DNA from: Streptomyces zingiberis
Lineage (GTDB): Bacteria > Actinomycetota > Actinomycetes > Streptomycetales > Streptomycetaceae
Length of the DNA stretch: 64,000 nt
Direction of reading: 5' to 3'
Assembly (NCBI RefSeq): GCF_012034935.1
Contig: NZ_JAATEN010000017.1
Coordinates: forward strand, 1 to 64,000
Below, in pieces: positions 42,638-52,177 of the stretch (positions are counted from its first letter, which is position 1; the number at the start of each line of letters is the position of its first letter). The notes beneath the pieces were generated by a model, which saw only the letters and a program-made list of their open reading frames with translations, did no database searches and was not told the DNA's origin. The translations under genes and the position numbers were made by a program.

Positions 42638-43798
42638 TCACCTGGGCAGGTTGCGGGCCATCACGATGCGCTGGACCTGGTTGGTGCCCTCATAAATCTG
42701 CGTAATCTTGGCGTCGCGCATCATGCGCTCCACCGGGTAGTCCCGGGTGTAGCCGTACCCGCCGAGGAGCTGGACGGCGTCGGTGGTGACCTCCATGGCC
42801 GCGTCGGAGGCGAAGCACTTGGCGGCGGCGCCGAAGAAGGTCAGGTCGGCGTCGACCCGCTCGGACTTGGCGGCGGCGGCGTAGGTGAGCTGGCGGGCGG
42901 CCTCGATCTTCATCGCCATGTCGGCCAGCATGAACTGGACGCCCTGGAAGTCGGCGATCGGCTTGCCGAACTGCTTGCGCTCCCGGACGTAGCCCTTGGC
43001 GTAGTCGAGGGCGCCCTGGGCGATGCCGAGGGCCTGGGCGGCGATGGTGATGCGGGTGTGGTCGAGGGTCTTCATCGCGGTGGCGAAGCCCGTGCCCTCC
43101 TCGCCGATCATCCGGTCGGCGGGGATCCGGACGTTGTCGAGGTAGACCTCACGGGTGGGCGAGCCCTTGATGCCGAGCTTCCGCTCCGGGGCGCCGAAGG
43201 AGACGCCCTCGTCGGACTTCTCGACGACGAACGCGGAGATGCCGCCCCGGGTCCGCTTCTCCGGGTCGGTGACGGCCATCACCGTGTAGTACTCGCTGAC
43301 GCCGGCGTTGGTGATCCAGCGCTTCACGCCGTTGAGCACGTAGTGGTCGCCGTCGCGGACGGCGCGGGTCTTCATGCCGCCGGCGTCCGAGCCCGCGTCG
43401 GGCTCCGACAGACAGTAGGAGAACATCCCCTCGCCCCGGGCGAGCGGTGTCAGGTACTTCCGCTTCAGCTCCTCGGAGCCGGAGAGCGCCACGGGCAGCG
43501 AGCCGAGCTTGTTGACGGCGGGGATGAGGGAGGACGAGGCACACACACGGGCGACCTCCTCGATCACGACGACGGTGGCCAGGGCGTCGGCCCCGGCACC
43601 GCCGTAGCTCTCGGGGACGTGCACCGCGTGCAGGTCGTTGGCGGTGAGGGCGTCCAGCGCCTCCTGGGGGAAGCGGCCCTCCTCGTCCACCTCGGCGGCG
43701 AAGGGCGCGATCTTGGCCTCGGCGAGCGCGCGCACCGACTCGCGGAGCATCTCGTGCTCCTCGGACGCCCGGTAGAGGTCGAATTCGGTGGACGACAA
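42638..43798 (-). CDS. Acyl-CoA dehydrogenase
   Basis: A 386-residue FAD enzyme that introduces the trans-2 double bond into acyl-CoAs (beta-oxidation or branched-chain catabolism). FSYCLSEPDAGSDAGG binds FAD/acyl-CoA, RWITNAGVSEYY is the middle-domain signature, and QIYEGTNQVQRIVMAR near the C-terminus carries the conserved catalytic Glu. Equivalent in position to mycobacterial fadE25. The start appears to be TTG at 43798, preceded by GAGGG. There is no ATG or GTG nearby in frame. An inverted repeat at 43826-43837 lies just upstream. Exact substrate chain length is not deducible. Confidence 0.93.
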   Translation of the reverse strand: MSSTEFDLYRASEEHEMLRESVRALAEAKIAPFAAEVDEEGRFPQEALDALTANDLHAVHVPESYGGAGADALATVVVIEEVARVCASSSLIPAVNKLGSLPVALSGSEELKRKYLTPLARGEGMFSYCLSEPDAGSDAGGMKTRAVRDGDHYVLNGVKRWITNAGVSEYYTVMAVTDPEKRTRGGISAFVVEKSDEGVSFGAPERKLGIKGSPTREVYLDNVRIPADRMIGEEGTGFATAMKTLDHTRITIAAQALGIAQGALDYAKGYVRERKQFGKPIADFQGVQFMLADMAMKIEAARQLTYAAAAKSERVDADLTFFGAAAKCFASDAAMEVTTDAVQLLGGYGYTRDYPVERMMRDAKITQIYEGTNQVQRIVMARNLPR

Positions 43799-43825
43799 GA
43801 GCCCTCACTCCCAGCTGCTAACTAC

Positions 43826-43837
43826 CGTTAAGTAACG
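43826..43837. promoter_or_regulatory. Candidate operator upstream of the acyl-CoA dehydrogenase
   Basis: CGTTA-AG-TAACG, a perfect 5-bp inverted repeat, is 28 bases upstream of the TTG start in an AT-rich patch of the divergent region. TetR-type fatty-acid repressors often use such sites. Identity unknown. Confidence 0.4.
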
Positions 43838-43969
43838 TGATTCTAGTGCGGCGCCCCGGACCGGGCATAGGTGACGTGGGCGACAGCGGGGACGACCGCG
43901 GGGACGGCGGCCCGCCCGCCCGGCCGATATGCTCGCCGCAATCCGCTGGCACGCGTATACGGAGTAGCG

Positions 43970-45310
43970 ATGGCACCCAAGATCACCGTGATCGGCACCG
44001 GCTACCTAGGCGCCACCCATGCCGCCGCCATGGCCGAACTCGGCTTCGAGGTCCTGGGGCTGGACATCTCCCCCGAGAAGATCGCGACGCTCTCCGCCGG
44101 CGAGGTCCCCATGTACGAGCCGGGGCTGGAGGAGCTGCTGCGCAAGCATGTGGCGGGCCACCCGGGCGCCAGCGGGCGCCTCCGCTTCACCACCTCCTAC
44201 GAGGAGGTGGGCGAGTTCGGCGACATCCACTTCGTCTGCGTCAACACCCCGCAGAAGCACGGCGAGTACGCCTGTGACATGAGCTACGTCGACAGCGCGT
44301 TCGCCTCCCTGGCGCCGCATCTGCGCCGCCCCGCGCTGGTCGTCGGCAAGTCCACGGTGCCGGTGGGCAGTGCCGAGCGGCTCGCCGCACTCCTGACGGA
44401 GCAGGCCCCGGCCGGGGAGGGCGCGGAACTGGCGTGGAACCCGGAGTTCCTGCGCGAGGGGTTCGCCGTCCAGGACACCCTGCACCCCGACCGGATCGTC
44501 ATCGGTGTGACGAGCGAGCGCGCCGAGAAGCAGCTCCGCGAGGTCTACGAACGGCCGCTGGCCGAGGGCTCGCCGCTGGTGGTGACCGACTTCCCGACCG
44601 CCGAGCTGGTGAAGGCCGCCGCCAACTCCTTCCTCGCCACCAAGATCTCCTTCATCAACGCCATGGCCGAGGTCTGCGAGGCGGCCGGCGGTGACGTGGC
44701 GAAGCTGGCCGAGGCCCTCGGCCATGACGACCGGATCGGGCCCAAGTTCCTGCGGGCCGGTATCGGCTTCGGCGGTGGCTGCCTGCCCAAGGACATCCGG
44801 GCGTTCATGGCCCGGGCGGGCGAACTGGGCTCGCCGCAGGCGCTGGCCTTCCTCCGCGAGGTCGACTCGATCAACATGCGGCGCCGCGGCCACATGGTCG
44901 AACTGGCCCGCGAGGCGGCCGGCGGTTCCTTCCTCGGAGTACGGGTGGCGGTCCTCGGGGCCGCCTTCAAGCCGGACTCCGACGACGTCCGCGACTCCCC
45001 CGCGCTCAACGTGGCCGGGCAGATCCACCTCCAGGGCGGCCAGGTCACCGTCTACGACCCCAAGGCCATGGAGAACGCCCGCCGGGTCTTCCCCACCCTC
45101 GGCTACGCCCCGAGCGCCCTGGAGGCCGCGCGCGGCGCCGACGTGGTGCTCCACCTCACGGAGTGGCGGGAGTTCCGTGAGCTGGACCCGGCGGCGCTCG
45201 GCGAGGTCGTCACCGGACGGCACCTCCTGGACGGGCGCAACGCGCTCGACGCGGACCGCTGGCGCGAGGCCGGCTGGACCTACCGCGCCCTGGGACGGCC
45301 CCGGGCCTGA
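43970..45310 (+). CDS. UDP-glucose/GDP-mannose 6-dehydrogenase family protein
   Basis: A 446-residue NAD-dependent sugar-nucleotide dehydrogenase, normally converting UDP-glucose to UDP-glucuronate in two oxidation steps. The N-terminal Rossmann loop is GTGYLGATHAAAMAELG. The substrate-binding GKSTVPVGSAERL segment follows. The catalytic cysteine lies in FGGGCLPKDIRAF (about 260-272), with the C-terminal UDP domain LGAAFKPDSDDVRDSPA. All motifs are intact. ATG at 43970 has GGAG five bases upstream. Product may feed the surface glycans made by the nearby glycosyltransferases. Confidence 0.92.
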   Translation: MAPKITVIGTGYLGATHAAAMAELGFEVLGLDISPEKIATLSAGEVPMYEPGLEELLRKHVAGHPGASGRLRFTTSYEEVGEFGDIHFVCVNTPQKHGEYACDMSYVDSAFASLAPHLRRPALVVGKSTVPVGSAERLAALLTEQAPAGEGAELAWNPEFLREGFAVQDTLHPDRIVIGVTSERAEKQLREVYERPLAEGSPLVVTDFPTAELVKAAANSFLATKISFINAMAEVCEAAGGDVAKLAEALGHDDRIGPKFLRAGIGFGGGCLPKDIRAFMARAGELGSPQALAFLREVDSINMRRRGHMVELAREAAGGSFLGVRVAVLGAAFKPDSDDVRDSPALNVAGQIHLQGGQVTVYDPKAMENARRVFPTLGYAPSALEAARGADVVLHLTEWREFRELDPAALGEVVTGRHLLDGRNALDADRWREAGWTYRALGRPRA

Positions 45311-45516
45311 CCGGCACGAGCCTGTTCAGGCCGGTGGAGCGGGCCCTGCGTCCCCGGAAAACTCACCTCGCCGGGAGCGGTGCGCCGCTCGGCGGAGCGT
45401 CGCGGGTGACACCGCACCGTGACGGGTTTCGTCCGGGGGCCCCGGGTCAGCCGTAGGGGTGTCGGCCCGGCCCCGGGCGGCCGGGGGGCGGGAACCTCGG
45501 AGCTGAAGGAGAGACC

Positions 45517-45912
45517 ATGGCCGTCGCACGCAAGGGCTGGACCGTCATCGACTGCCCCGACCCGGACGCGCTCGCCCGCTTCTACGCCGACCTGCTGGGC
45601 GGGGAGCCGCGGAGGGGGGCCGGTGGGCAGGAGGAGCCGGTCTCCGACCGCTGGGTGGAGCTGACCACCGAGGACGGCTGGAAGCTGGCGTTCCAGCGGG
45701 CCGAGGACTTCGTCCCGCCCCGGTGGCCCTCGGGAGAGCGTTCCCAGCAGATGCATCTCGACGTGTACGTGGACGACATCGCCGCGACGGAGCCCGCCGT
45801 GCTGGAGCTGGGGGCCCGTGCCCTGGACACCGACGACGAGGGCGGGAAGCGGGGCTTCCGGGTCTACGCCGACCCCGCGGGGCATCCGTTCTGCCTCGTC
45901 CGGCAGAGCTGA
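45517..45912 (+). CDS. VOC family (glyoxalase/bleomycin-resistance-like) protein
   Basis: A 131-residue single-domain vicinal oxygen chelate protein made of two beta-alpha-beta3 modules. Module one begins WTVIDCPDPDALARFYADLLGG, and module two has MHLDVYVDDIAATE and DPAGHPFCLV. A His and Glu that could form a metal site are visible (H in MHLDV; the Glu in WVELTTED). Members include dioxygenases, isomerases and drug-binding proteins, and function here is not assignable. GAAGGAGAG precedes the ATG. Confidence 0.85.
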   Translation: MAVARKGWTVIDCPDPDALARFYADLLGGEPRRGAGGQEEPVSDRWVELTTEDGWKLAFQRAEDFVPPRWPSGERSQQMHLDVYVDDIAATEPAVLELGARALDTDDEGGKRGFRVYADPAGHPFCLVRQS

Positions 45913-46302
45913 GCGCCCCAGCGGCACGGGGCGGCGCCCTTCCGGCGCGGGGCGGGCGACGCGACCCGGCTCCGGGCGGCGCGAGGCGGCGCGGACCGGC
46001 GCGGCCCGGGCCGGCGCGGCGCGCGATGCTCCGGCCGACGGCGCCGGGTCCCGCGGACCTCAGCCGGTCCCGGCACCCGGCGGCCCGGGCGGCCACCGGC
46101 TTCCTGACCGGCCGGCCCGCCCGCCCGCCGGAGCCTGCCTCCGGAGCCCTCGCGGCCGTGCCGGAACCGGGCGGTCCGCGGCGTCCCGCCCCCTCTGCCC
46201 GTCCCCTCTGCCCGCCCCGGTCCGCGAGGCCCGGTCCGCCGGTCCGCCGGGCCACCGGGCCACCGGACCGCCAGGGAGGGCGAGCGGGTCACCCGCCTCA
46301 GA
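45913..46302. other. Convergent gap with degenerate G/C repeats
   Basis: 390 bases between the VOC gene and the dipeptidase. Repeats include GGCGCGGCCCGGGCCGGCGCG-like blocks at 45985-46025, CCCTCTGCCCGT/CCCTCTGCCCGC near 46190-46220, and CCGGTCCGCCGG / GGCCACCGGGCC near 46230-46270. No gene or clear single terminator is seen. Confidence 0.5.
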
Positions 46303-47517
46303 TCATCCGGCCGGTCCGTCGAGTTCCTCGATGGTCGCGTTGGACGGCCCGCGCCGGGTGCGCAGCTCCCGGGCGACGTCCTCGGCGGCGCGCAGGGTCC
46401 GGACGGCGTTCTGCCAGGTCAGCTTGGCCAGATCGGACCGCGACCAGCCACGGCGGAGCAGTTCGGCGATCAGGTTGGGGTAGCCCGCGACGTCGTCCAG
46501 GCCGGCCGGGGTGAAGGCGGTGCCGTCGAAGTCGCCGCCGATGCCGAGGTGGTCGATCCCGGCGACCTCGCGCATGTGGTCGAGGTGGTCGGCGACGGTC
46601 GCGGGGGTGGCCACGGGGCGCGGGTGGCGCTCCTCGTACATCCGCTGCACGCGCATCGCGGCCTCGGTGGTGTCGAGCGGGTGGAGGCCGTGCGCCTTCA
46701 TGTTGAGGTCGGCGGCGTGCGTCCACGCGATGGCCTCGGGCAGCACGAACTTCGGGACGAAGGTGACCATCGCCGTGCCGCCGTTGGCGGGCAACTGCTC
46801 CAGCACGTCGTCGGGGATGTTGCGCGGGTGGTCGCAGACGGCGCGCGCGGAGGAGTGGGAGAAAAGGACGGGCGCCTCGGTGACGCGCAGCGCGTCGCGC
46901 ATGGTGCCTGCCGAGACGTGCGAGAGGTCGACGAGCATCCCGAGGCGGTTCATCTCCCGGACGACCTCCTCGCCGAAGCGGCTGAGGCCGCCGATCCGTT
47001 TCTCGTCGGTCGCGGAGTCGGCCCAGGCGATGTTGTCGTTGTGGGTGAGGGTCAGATAGCGGACGCCCAGCGCGTACAGGGCGCGGAGGGTGCCCAGGGA
47101 ACAGTGGATGCTGTGCCCGCCCTCGGCGCCCATGAGGGACGCGATCCGGCCCTCGGCCCGGGCGGCCTCGATGTCGTCGGCGGTCAGGGCGCGGCGCAGG
47201 TCGGCGGGGTGGCGGGCGAGGATCTGGTCCACCGCGTCGATCTGTTCGAGCGTGGCACTGACGGCGCGGTCACCGTCGTAGTCGGAGCGGACGAAGACGG
47301 ACCAGAACTGCGCGCCGACGCCGCCCGCCCGCAGCCGGGGGATGTCGGTGTGCAGGCAGTCGCTCTGGTCGGTGGCGAGGTCGCGCCGGTCCAGGTCGTA
47401 GCGGACCTGTTCGCGCAGCGCCCAGGGCAGGTCGTTGTGTCCGTCCACGACGGGGTGTTCGGCGAGAAGCGCTCGGGCTTCGGCGAGGTGGTCCGGTGTC
47501 CGGTCGAGATCGGTCAT
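46303..47517 (-). CDS. Membrane-dipeptidase-type (M19) dipeptidase
   Basis: A 404-residue renal dipeptidase family (M19) metallohydrolase that cleaves dipeptides, and in some relatives D-amino-acid dipeptides, using a binuclear Zn site. Motifs: VVDGHNDLPW (His, Asp), MGAEGGHSI (bridging Glu), LVDLSHVS and FSHSSARAVCDHPRN (His ligands), and LGIGGDFDG. No signal peptide is visible, so it is cytoplasmic here despite the name. ATG at 47517 follows GAGG. It is 115 bases downstream of purE on the same strand, probably a separate unit. Confidence 0.93.
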   Translation of the reverse strand: MTDLDRTPDHLAEARALLAEHPVVDGHNDLPWALREQVRYDLDRRDLATDQSDCLHTDIPRLRAGGVGAQFWSVFVRSDYDGDRAVSATLEQIDAVDQILARHPADLRRALTADDIEAARAEGRIASLMGAEGGHSIHCSLGTLRALYALGVRYLTLTHNDNIAWADSATDEKRIGGLSRFGEEVVREMNRLGMLVDLSHVSAGTMRDALRVTEAPVLFSHSSARAVCDHPRNIPDDVLEQLPANGGTAMVTFVPKFVLPEAIAWTHAADLNMKAHGLHPLDTTEAAMRVQRMYEERHPRPVATPATVADHLDHMREVAGIDHLGIGGDFDGTAFTPAGLDDVAGYPNLIAELLRRGWSRSDLAKLTWQNAVRTLRAAEDVARELRTRRGPSNATIEELDGPAG

Positions 47518-47632
47518 GATCCCATCCTCACCCGCGATCCGGCCGTTCTCGACCGAGCGCGCACGATCACCTTCGGTCGGCCACCGTCCGGCCCTTCCCG
47601 GACCCCTGTCCGGCCCCGGACCCTCGCGCCCG

Positions 47633-48169
47633 TCAGCCGCCGAAGCCGAAGCCGCCCGCGCCGCCCGTCCGGGCCCGCAGCCGCCGCCCCTTCTCCGCCG
47701 CCTGCTCCCCCAGCTTCCGCTGGAACTCCCGCATCCGCTCCCGCAGCCCGGGGTCGTGCGCCGCGAGGATCCGGACCGCCAGCAGCCCGGCGTTGCGCGC
47801 TCCCGCGACGGAGACGGTGGCGACGGGCACCCCGGCCGGCATCTGCACGATGGAGAGCAGGCTGTCCATGCCGTCAAGGTGTTTCAGCGGCACGGGGACG
47901 CCGATCACCGGGAGCGGGGTGACGGAGGCGAGCATCCCGGGGAGGTGGGCGGCGCCGCCCGCGCCCGCGATGATCACCTTCAGGCCGCGGTCCGCCGCCT
48001 CCTCCCCGTAGGCGATCATCTCGCGCGCCATGCGGTGCGCGGAGACGACCTCCGCCTCGTAGCCGATCCCGAACTCGGCGAGGGCCTCGGCCGCGGCCTC
48101 CATCACCGGCCAGTCGGAATCCGAGCCCATGACGACGCCGACGACGGGTGCGGGGGCGGTGGCGCTCAT
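47633..48169 (-). CDS. purE: N5-carboxyaminoimidazole ribonucleotide mutase
   Basis: A 178-residue class I PurE, moving the carboxylate of N5-CAIR to C4 in de novo purine synthesis. The GVVMGSDSDWPVM loop, SAHRM (catalytic His) and AGAGGAAHLPGM are all conserved. The C-terminus has a short Gly-rich extension. Its ATG overlaps the purK stop (ATGA at 48166-48169), so translation is coupled, the same arrangement as in mycobacteria (Rv3275c-Rv3276c). Confidence 0.97.
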   Translation of the reverse strand: MSATAPAPVVGVVMGSDSDWPVMEAAAEALAEFGIGYEAEVVSAHRMAREMIAYGEEAADRGLKVIIAGAGGAAHLPGMLASVTPLPVIGVPVPLKHLDGMDSLLSIVQMPAGVPVATVSVAGARNAGLLAVRILAAHDPGLRERMREFQRKLGEQAAEKGRRLRARTGGAGGFGFGG

Positions 48170-49317
48170 TCGGTGATCGTCCCTCGGAGGTAGCCGGCGG
48201 CGTGCCGGGCGCGGTCGAGGACCTCGGACAGGTCGTCGCCGTAGGTGGTGACGTGGCCGACCTTGCGGCCGGGCTTCACGTCCTTGCCGTACATATGGAT
48301 CTTGAGCTGGGGGTCCCGGGCCATGCAGTGCAGATAGGCGGAGTACATGTCCGGGTAGTCGCCGCCGAGGACGTTGACCATCACGGTCCACGGCGCGCGG
48401 GCCCCGGGCGCGCCCAGCGGCAGGTCGAGGACGGCGCGCAGGTGGTTGGCGAACTGCGAGGTGACGGCCCCGTCCTGGGTCCAGTGGCCGGAGTTGTGCG
48501 GGCGCATCGCCAGCTCGTTGACGAGCAGGCGGCCGTCCCGCGTCTCGAACAGTTCGACGGCGAGATGGCCGGTGACGCCGAGTTCACGGGCGATGGTCAG
48601 CGCCATCCGCTGCGCCTCGGCCGCACGCTCCCCGGAGAGGTCCGGTGCGGGCGCGATCACGGTGTCGCAGACCCCGTCCACCTGCACGGACTCCACCACG
48701 GGGTAGGCGACGGCCTGGCCGTGCGGCGAGCGGACGACGGAGGCCGCCAGCTCGCGGGCGAAGTCCACCTTCTCCTCGGCGAGCACGGGCACGCCCGCCC
48801 GGAACGGCTCGGCGGCCCCGGCCTCGTCCCGGACGACCCAGACGCCCTTGCCGTCGTAGCCGCCGCGGACGGTCTTGAGGACCACCGGGTATCCGTCGCC
48901 GCCGGTGGCGCCCTCGGCCGCGAAGCGGGTGACGTCGGCCGGGTCCGTGACGATCCGGTGGCGGGGGCTCGCGATGCCGATCCGGTCCAGCGCGGCCCGC
49001 ATCACCCCCTTGTCCTGCGCGTGGACCAGCGCGTCCGGGCCGGGACGGACGGGGACGCCCTCCGCCTCCAGCGCCCGCAGATGCTCGGTCGGCACATGTT
49101 CGTGATCGAAGGTGATCACGTCACAGCCTTGTGCGAAACGCCGAAGGGTGTCGAGATCGCGGTGGTCCCCCACCACCACGTCACGCACGACCTGGGCCGC
49201 GGACTCCTGCGGGGAGGCGCTGAGCAGCTTGAACCTGATGCCGAGCGGGATGCCCGCCTCGTGGGTCATACGGGCGAGCTGGCCGCCGCCGACCATGCCG
49301 ACTACCGGAAATGTCAC
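48166..49317 (-). CDS. purK: N5-carboxyaminoimidazole ribonucleotide synthase
   Basis: A 383-residue ATP-grasp enzyme that carboxylates AIR to N5-CAIR with bicarbonate. The N-terminal GMVGGGQLARM, QDKGVMRAALDRIGI and the ATP-grasp LKTVRGGYDGKGVWVV are characteristic. NELAMRPHNSGHWT is the conserved metal/ATP site near the C-terminus. GTG at 49317 is the start. The promoter should lie in the 200 bases shared with divergent gtrA-like gene. Confidence 0.96.
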   Translation of the reverse strand: MTFPVVGMVGGGQLARMTHEAGIPLGIRFKLLSASPQESAAQVVRDVVVGDHRDLDTLRRFAQGCDVITFDHEHVPTEHLRALEAEGVPVRPGPDALVHAQDKGVMRAALDRIGIASPRHRIVTDPADVTRFAAEGATGGDGYPVVLKTVRGGYDGKGVWVVRDEAGAAEPFRAGVPVLAEEKVDFARELAASVVRSPHGQAVAYPVVESVQVDGVCDTVIAPAPDLSGERAAEAQRMALTIARELGVTGHLAVELFETRDGRLLVNELAMRPHNSGHWTQDGAVTSQFANHLRAVLDLPLGAPGARAPWTVMVNVLGGDYPDMYSAYLHCMARDPQLKIHMYGKDVKPGRKVGHVTTYGDDLSEVLDRARHAAGYLRGTITE

Positions 49318-49519
49318 CGGTCCAGGGTATCCGCCCGCCGGTGGTGCCCCGGCGGGCGGATACTCGGAGGATCCTCCAAGCACCCGGCCACCCGCCCGCG
49401 GCGGGGCGCTGTCGCCTTCCGGGCGCGAACCGGCGAGCGACGCGCCACGGCCCTGGATAGCATGAGGAGCCGGACCACCCAGCACCCAGGCCGCCGAGCG
49501 ACGGAGCCAGATCACCCCC

Positions 49520-50074
49520 ATGACCGGACGGCCGACGAGACTGCGCCAGCGCCTACGGCGGCTCGCCCGCGAAGCCGCCAAGTTCGGGACGGTGGGGGCC
49601 TTCGGCACCGTGGTCAACATCCTGGTCTTCAACCTCTGCGTGCACGGCTTCGGGCTGGCCGTCGTCCGCTCCGGGGTGATCGCCACGGCCGTCGCGACCT
49701 TCACCAACTACATCGGCAACCGGCACTGGACCTACCGGGCCCGGGACAAGAGCGGGCAGAGCCGGGAGCTGGGCCTGTTCCTCTTCTTCAACCTCATCGG
49801 CCTGATCATCGAGAACGGCATCCTGGCGCTCTCCCACTACGGCCTCGGTTTCACCTCCGCGCTCGCCGACAACCTCGCCAAGAACGTGGTGGGGGTCGGC
49901 GCGGCCTCGGTGTTCCGCTTCTGGTCCTACCGGACCTGGGTGTTCCGGGGGCGGCCGGAGCGGGAGACCGTCACGGTCGGTACCTTCCCCGCCGGCGCGG
50001 CCGGGCCCGCCGGCGCGGCCGGCGGGCCGGGCGGTGCCGGCCCCGTCGGGGAGCAGGAACGCCCGCTGGGCTGA
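49520..50074 (+). CDS. GtrA family membrane protein
   Basis: A 184-residue small membrane protein of the GtrA/DPMS3 family with four helices (about 21-140): FGTVGAFGTVVNILVFNL, VVRSGVIATAVATFTNY, LGLFLFFNLIGLIIENG and NLAKNVVGVGAASVFRF. GNRHWTYR and FRFWSYRTWVFR are hallmark motifs. GtrA proteins help flip or stabilise polyprenyl-phosphate sugars. In M. tuberculosis the homologue beside purK (Rv3277) is likewise uncharacterised. The tail is Gly/Pro/Ala-rich. Fits the glycan theme of the region. Confidence 0.9.
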   Translation: MTGRPTRLRQRLRRLAREAAKFGTVGAFGTVVNILVFNLCVHGFGLAVVRSGVIATAVATFTNYIGNRHWTYRARDKSGQSRELGLFLFFNLIGLIIENGILALSHYGLGFTSALADNLAKNVVGVGAASVFRFWSYRTWVFRGRPERETVTVGTFPAGAAGPAGAAGGPGGAGPVGEQERPLG

Positions 50075-50179
50075 GCGCGGCTTGCCGTGCGCCGGCCGGG
50101 GAACGACGAGGCCTACGGGGCCGACCGGACCCGCGGGCCCGCCTACCTCACGAGCCCGCGCACCTCAGGAGACCGCACC

Positions 50180-51439
50180 TCACGAGTCCGCGCCCCACGA
50201 GACCGCCCGGCTCAGGAAGACCGCGAACACCGGTGGCCGCTGCTGCAGCAGTTCGAGCCGGCCGCCGTCCGCCTCCGCCAGGTCCCGGGCCACCGCCAGG
50301 CCGATGCCCGTGGAGTTGCGCCCGCTGACCGTGCGCTCGAAGACGCGCGCGCCGAGTTCCGGGGAGACGCCCGGGCCCTCGTCCGCGACCTCGACGACGA
50401 CCTGGTTGCCGGTGACCCGGGTGCGCAGCGCCACCGTCCCCGCCCCGTGCATCAGGGAGTTCTCCACCAGCGTGGCCAGCACCTGGGAGACGGCGCCCGG
50501 GGTGCCCACGGCCCGCAGCCCCTTCTTGCCCGAGCAGACCACGGCCCGGCCCGCGCTGCGGTAGGCCGGCCGCCACTCCTCCACCTGCTGCTTGACCACC
50601 TCGTCCAGGTCGAAGGAGACACCCGAGCCGCTGCGCGGGTCGCGGGAGTTGGTGAGCAGCCGCTGGACCACGTCGGTGAGCCGCTCGACCTGCCCGAGCG
50701 CTATGGCGGCCTCCTCCTTCACGGTCTCCGGGTCGTCCGTGGCGGAGATCTCCTCCAGCCGCATGGAGAGCGCCGTCAGCGGGGTGCGGAGCTGGTGCGA
50801 GGCGTCCGCGGCGAGCCGCCGCTCGGCGGTGAGCATCCGCGCGATCCGTTCGGCGCTGGCGTCCAGGACATCCGCGACCCGGTCGAGTTCGGGGACGCCG
50901 TACCGGCGGTGACGCGGCCGGGGGTCGCCGGAGCCGAGCCGCTCCGCGGTGTCGGCGAGGTCGGTGAGCGGGGCGGTCAGCCGGCGTGCCTGCCAGAGCG
51001 CCAGCAGCAGGGCCGCCAGGACCGCGAAGAGCGAGACGGCGCAAATGATCAGTACGGCGCGGACGATCTCGTCACGGACGGCGGCGGAGGACTCCCGGAC
51101 GGTGATCCGTTCCCCTTGCTCACCGGTGACCCGGGCCTCGATGGCCTCGCCGCCGGGGCGGTCGCCGATCTCGATCGTCCCGCCGCCGGGGAGGTCGACG
51201 CGGGCGTAGCGGCCCGCGGTCACCTGGTCGTGGAGGAGGTCGCGGCCGATCTCCTCACCGCTGTCGCCGCCGGCGAGCCGGCCGTCCACCACGCTCATCA
51301 GGCGGACCGCGTCGGACTCCACGCTCTCGTGCGCCGACTCCATGATCGTGCGGGACTCCACCAGGACCAGGGAGATCCCGAACACGGCGATCACCACGAG
51401 GACCACGGCGAGGGTGGAGTTGATCAGACGACGGCGCAC
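50180..51439 (-). CDS. Two-component sensor histidine kinase
   Basis: A 419-residue membrane kinase. Membrane helices at about 7-27 and 128-150 flank an extracytoplasmic sensor of about 100 residues. A HAMP-like linker follows. The H-box ADASHQLRTPLTAL contains the phosphoryl His, the N-box is VENSLMHG, and the ATP lid includes DEGPGVSPEL and TGIGLAVARDLAEADGG. GTG at 51439 is preceded by GGAGGG. Its partner response regulator ends 60 bases upstream, so both form one leftward operon. Signal unknown. Confidence 0.93.
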   Translation of the reverse strand: MRRRLINSTLAVVLVVIAVFGISLVLVESRTIMESAHESVESDAVRLMSVVDGRLAGGDSGEEIGRDLLHDQVTAGRYARVDLPGGGTIEIGDRPGGEAIEARVTGEQGERITVRESSAAVRDEIVRAVLIICAVSLFAVLAALLLALWQARRLTAPLTDLADTAERLGSGDPRPRHRRYGVPELDRVADVLDASAERIARMLTAERRLAADASHQLRTPLTALSMRLEEISATDDPETVKEEAAIALGQVERLTDVVQRLLTNSRDPRSGSGVSFDLDEVVKQQVEEWRPAYRSAGRAVVCSGKKGLRAVGTPGAVSQVLATLVENSLMHGAGTVALRTRVTGNQVVVEVADEGPGVSPELGARVFERTVSGRNSTGIGLAVARDLAEADGGRLELLQQRPPVFAVFLSRAVSWGADS

Positions 51440-51499
51440 GGTGCCCTCCGGGGCGAGGGCCTGGCGGGGTTCCGGGGACGGTCGCGCGGGCCCGCGGGG

Positions 51500-52177
<678 letters not shown>

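Noticed and set aside
42440..43831. 463-codon plus-strand open frame
   Set aside because: Complement of the acyl-CoA dehydrogenase; no domain.
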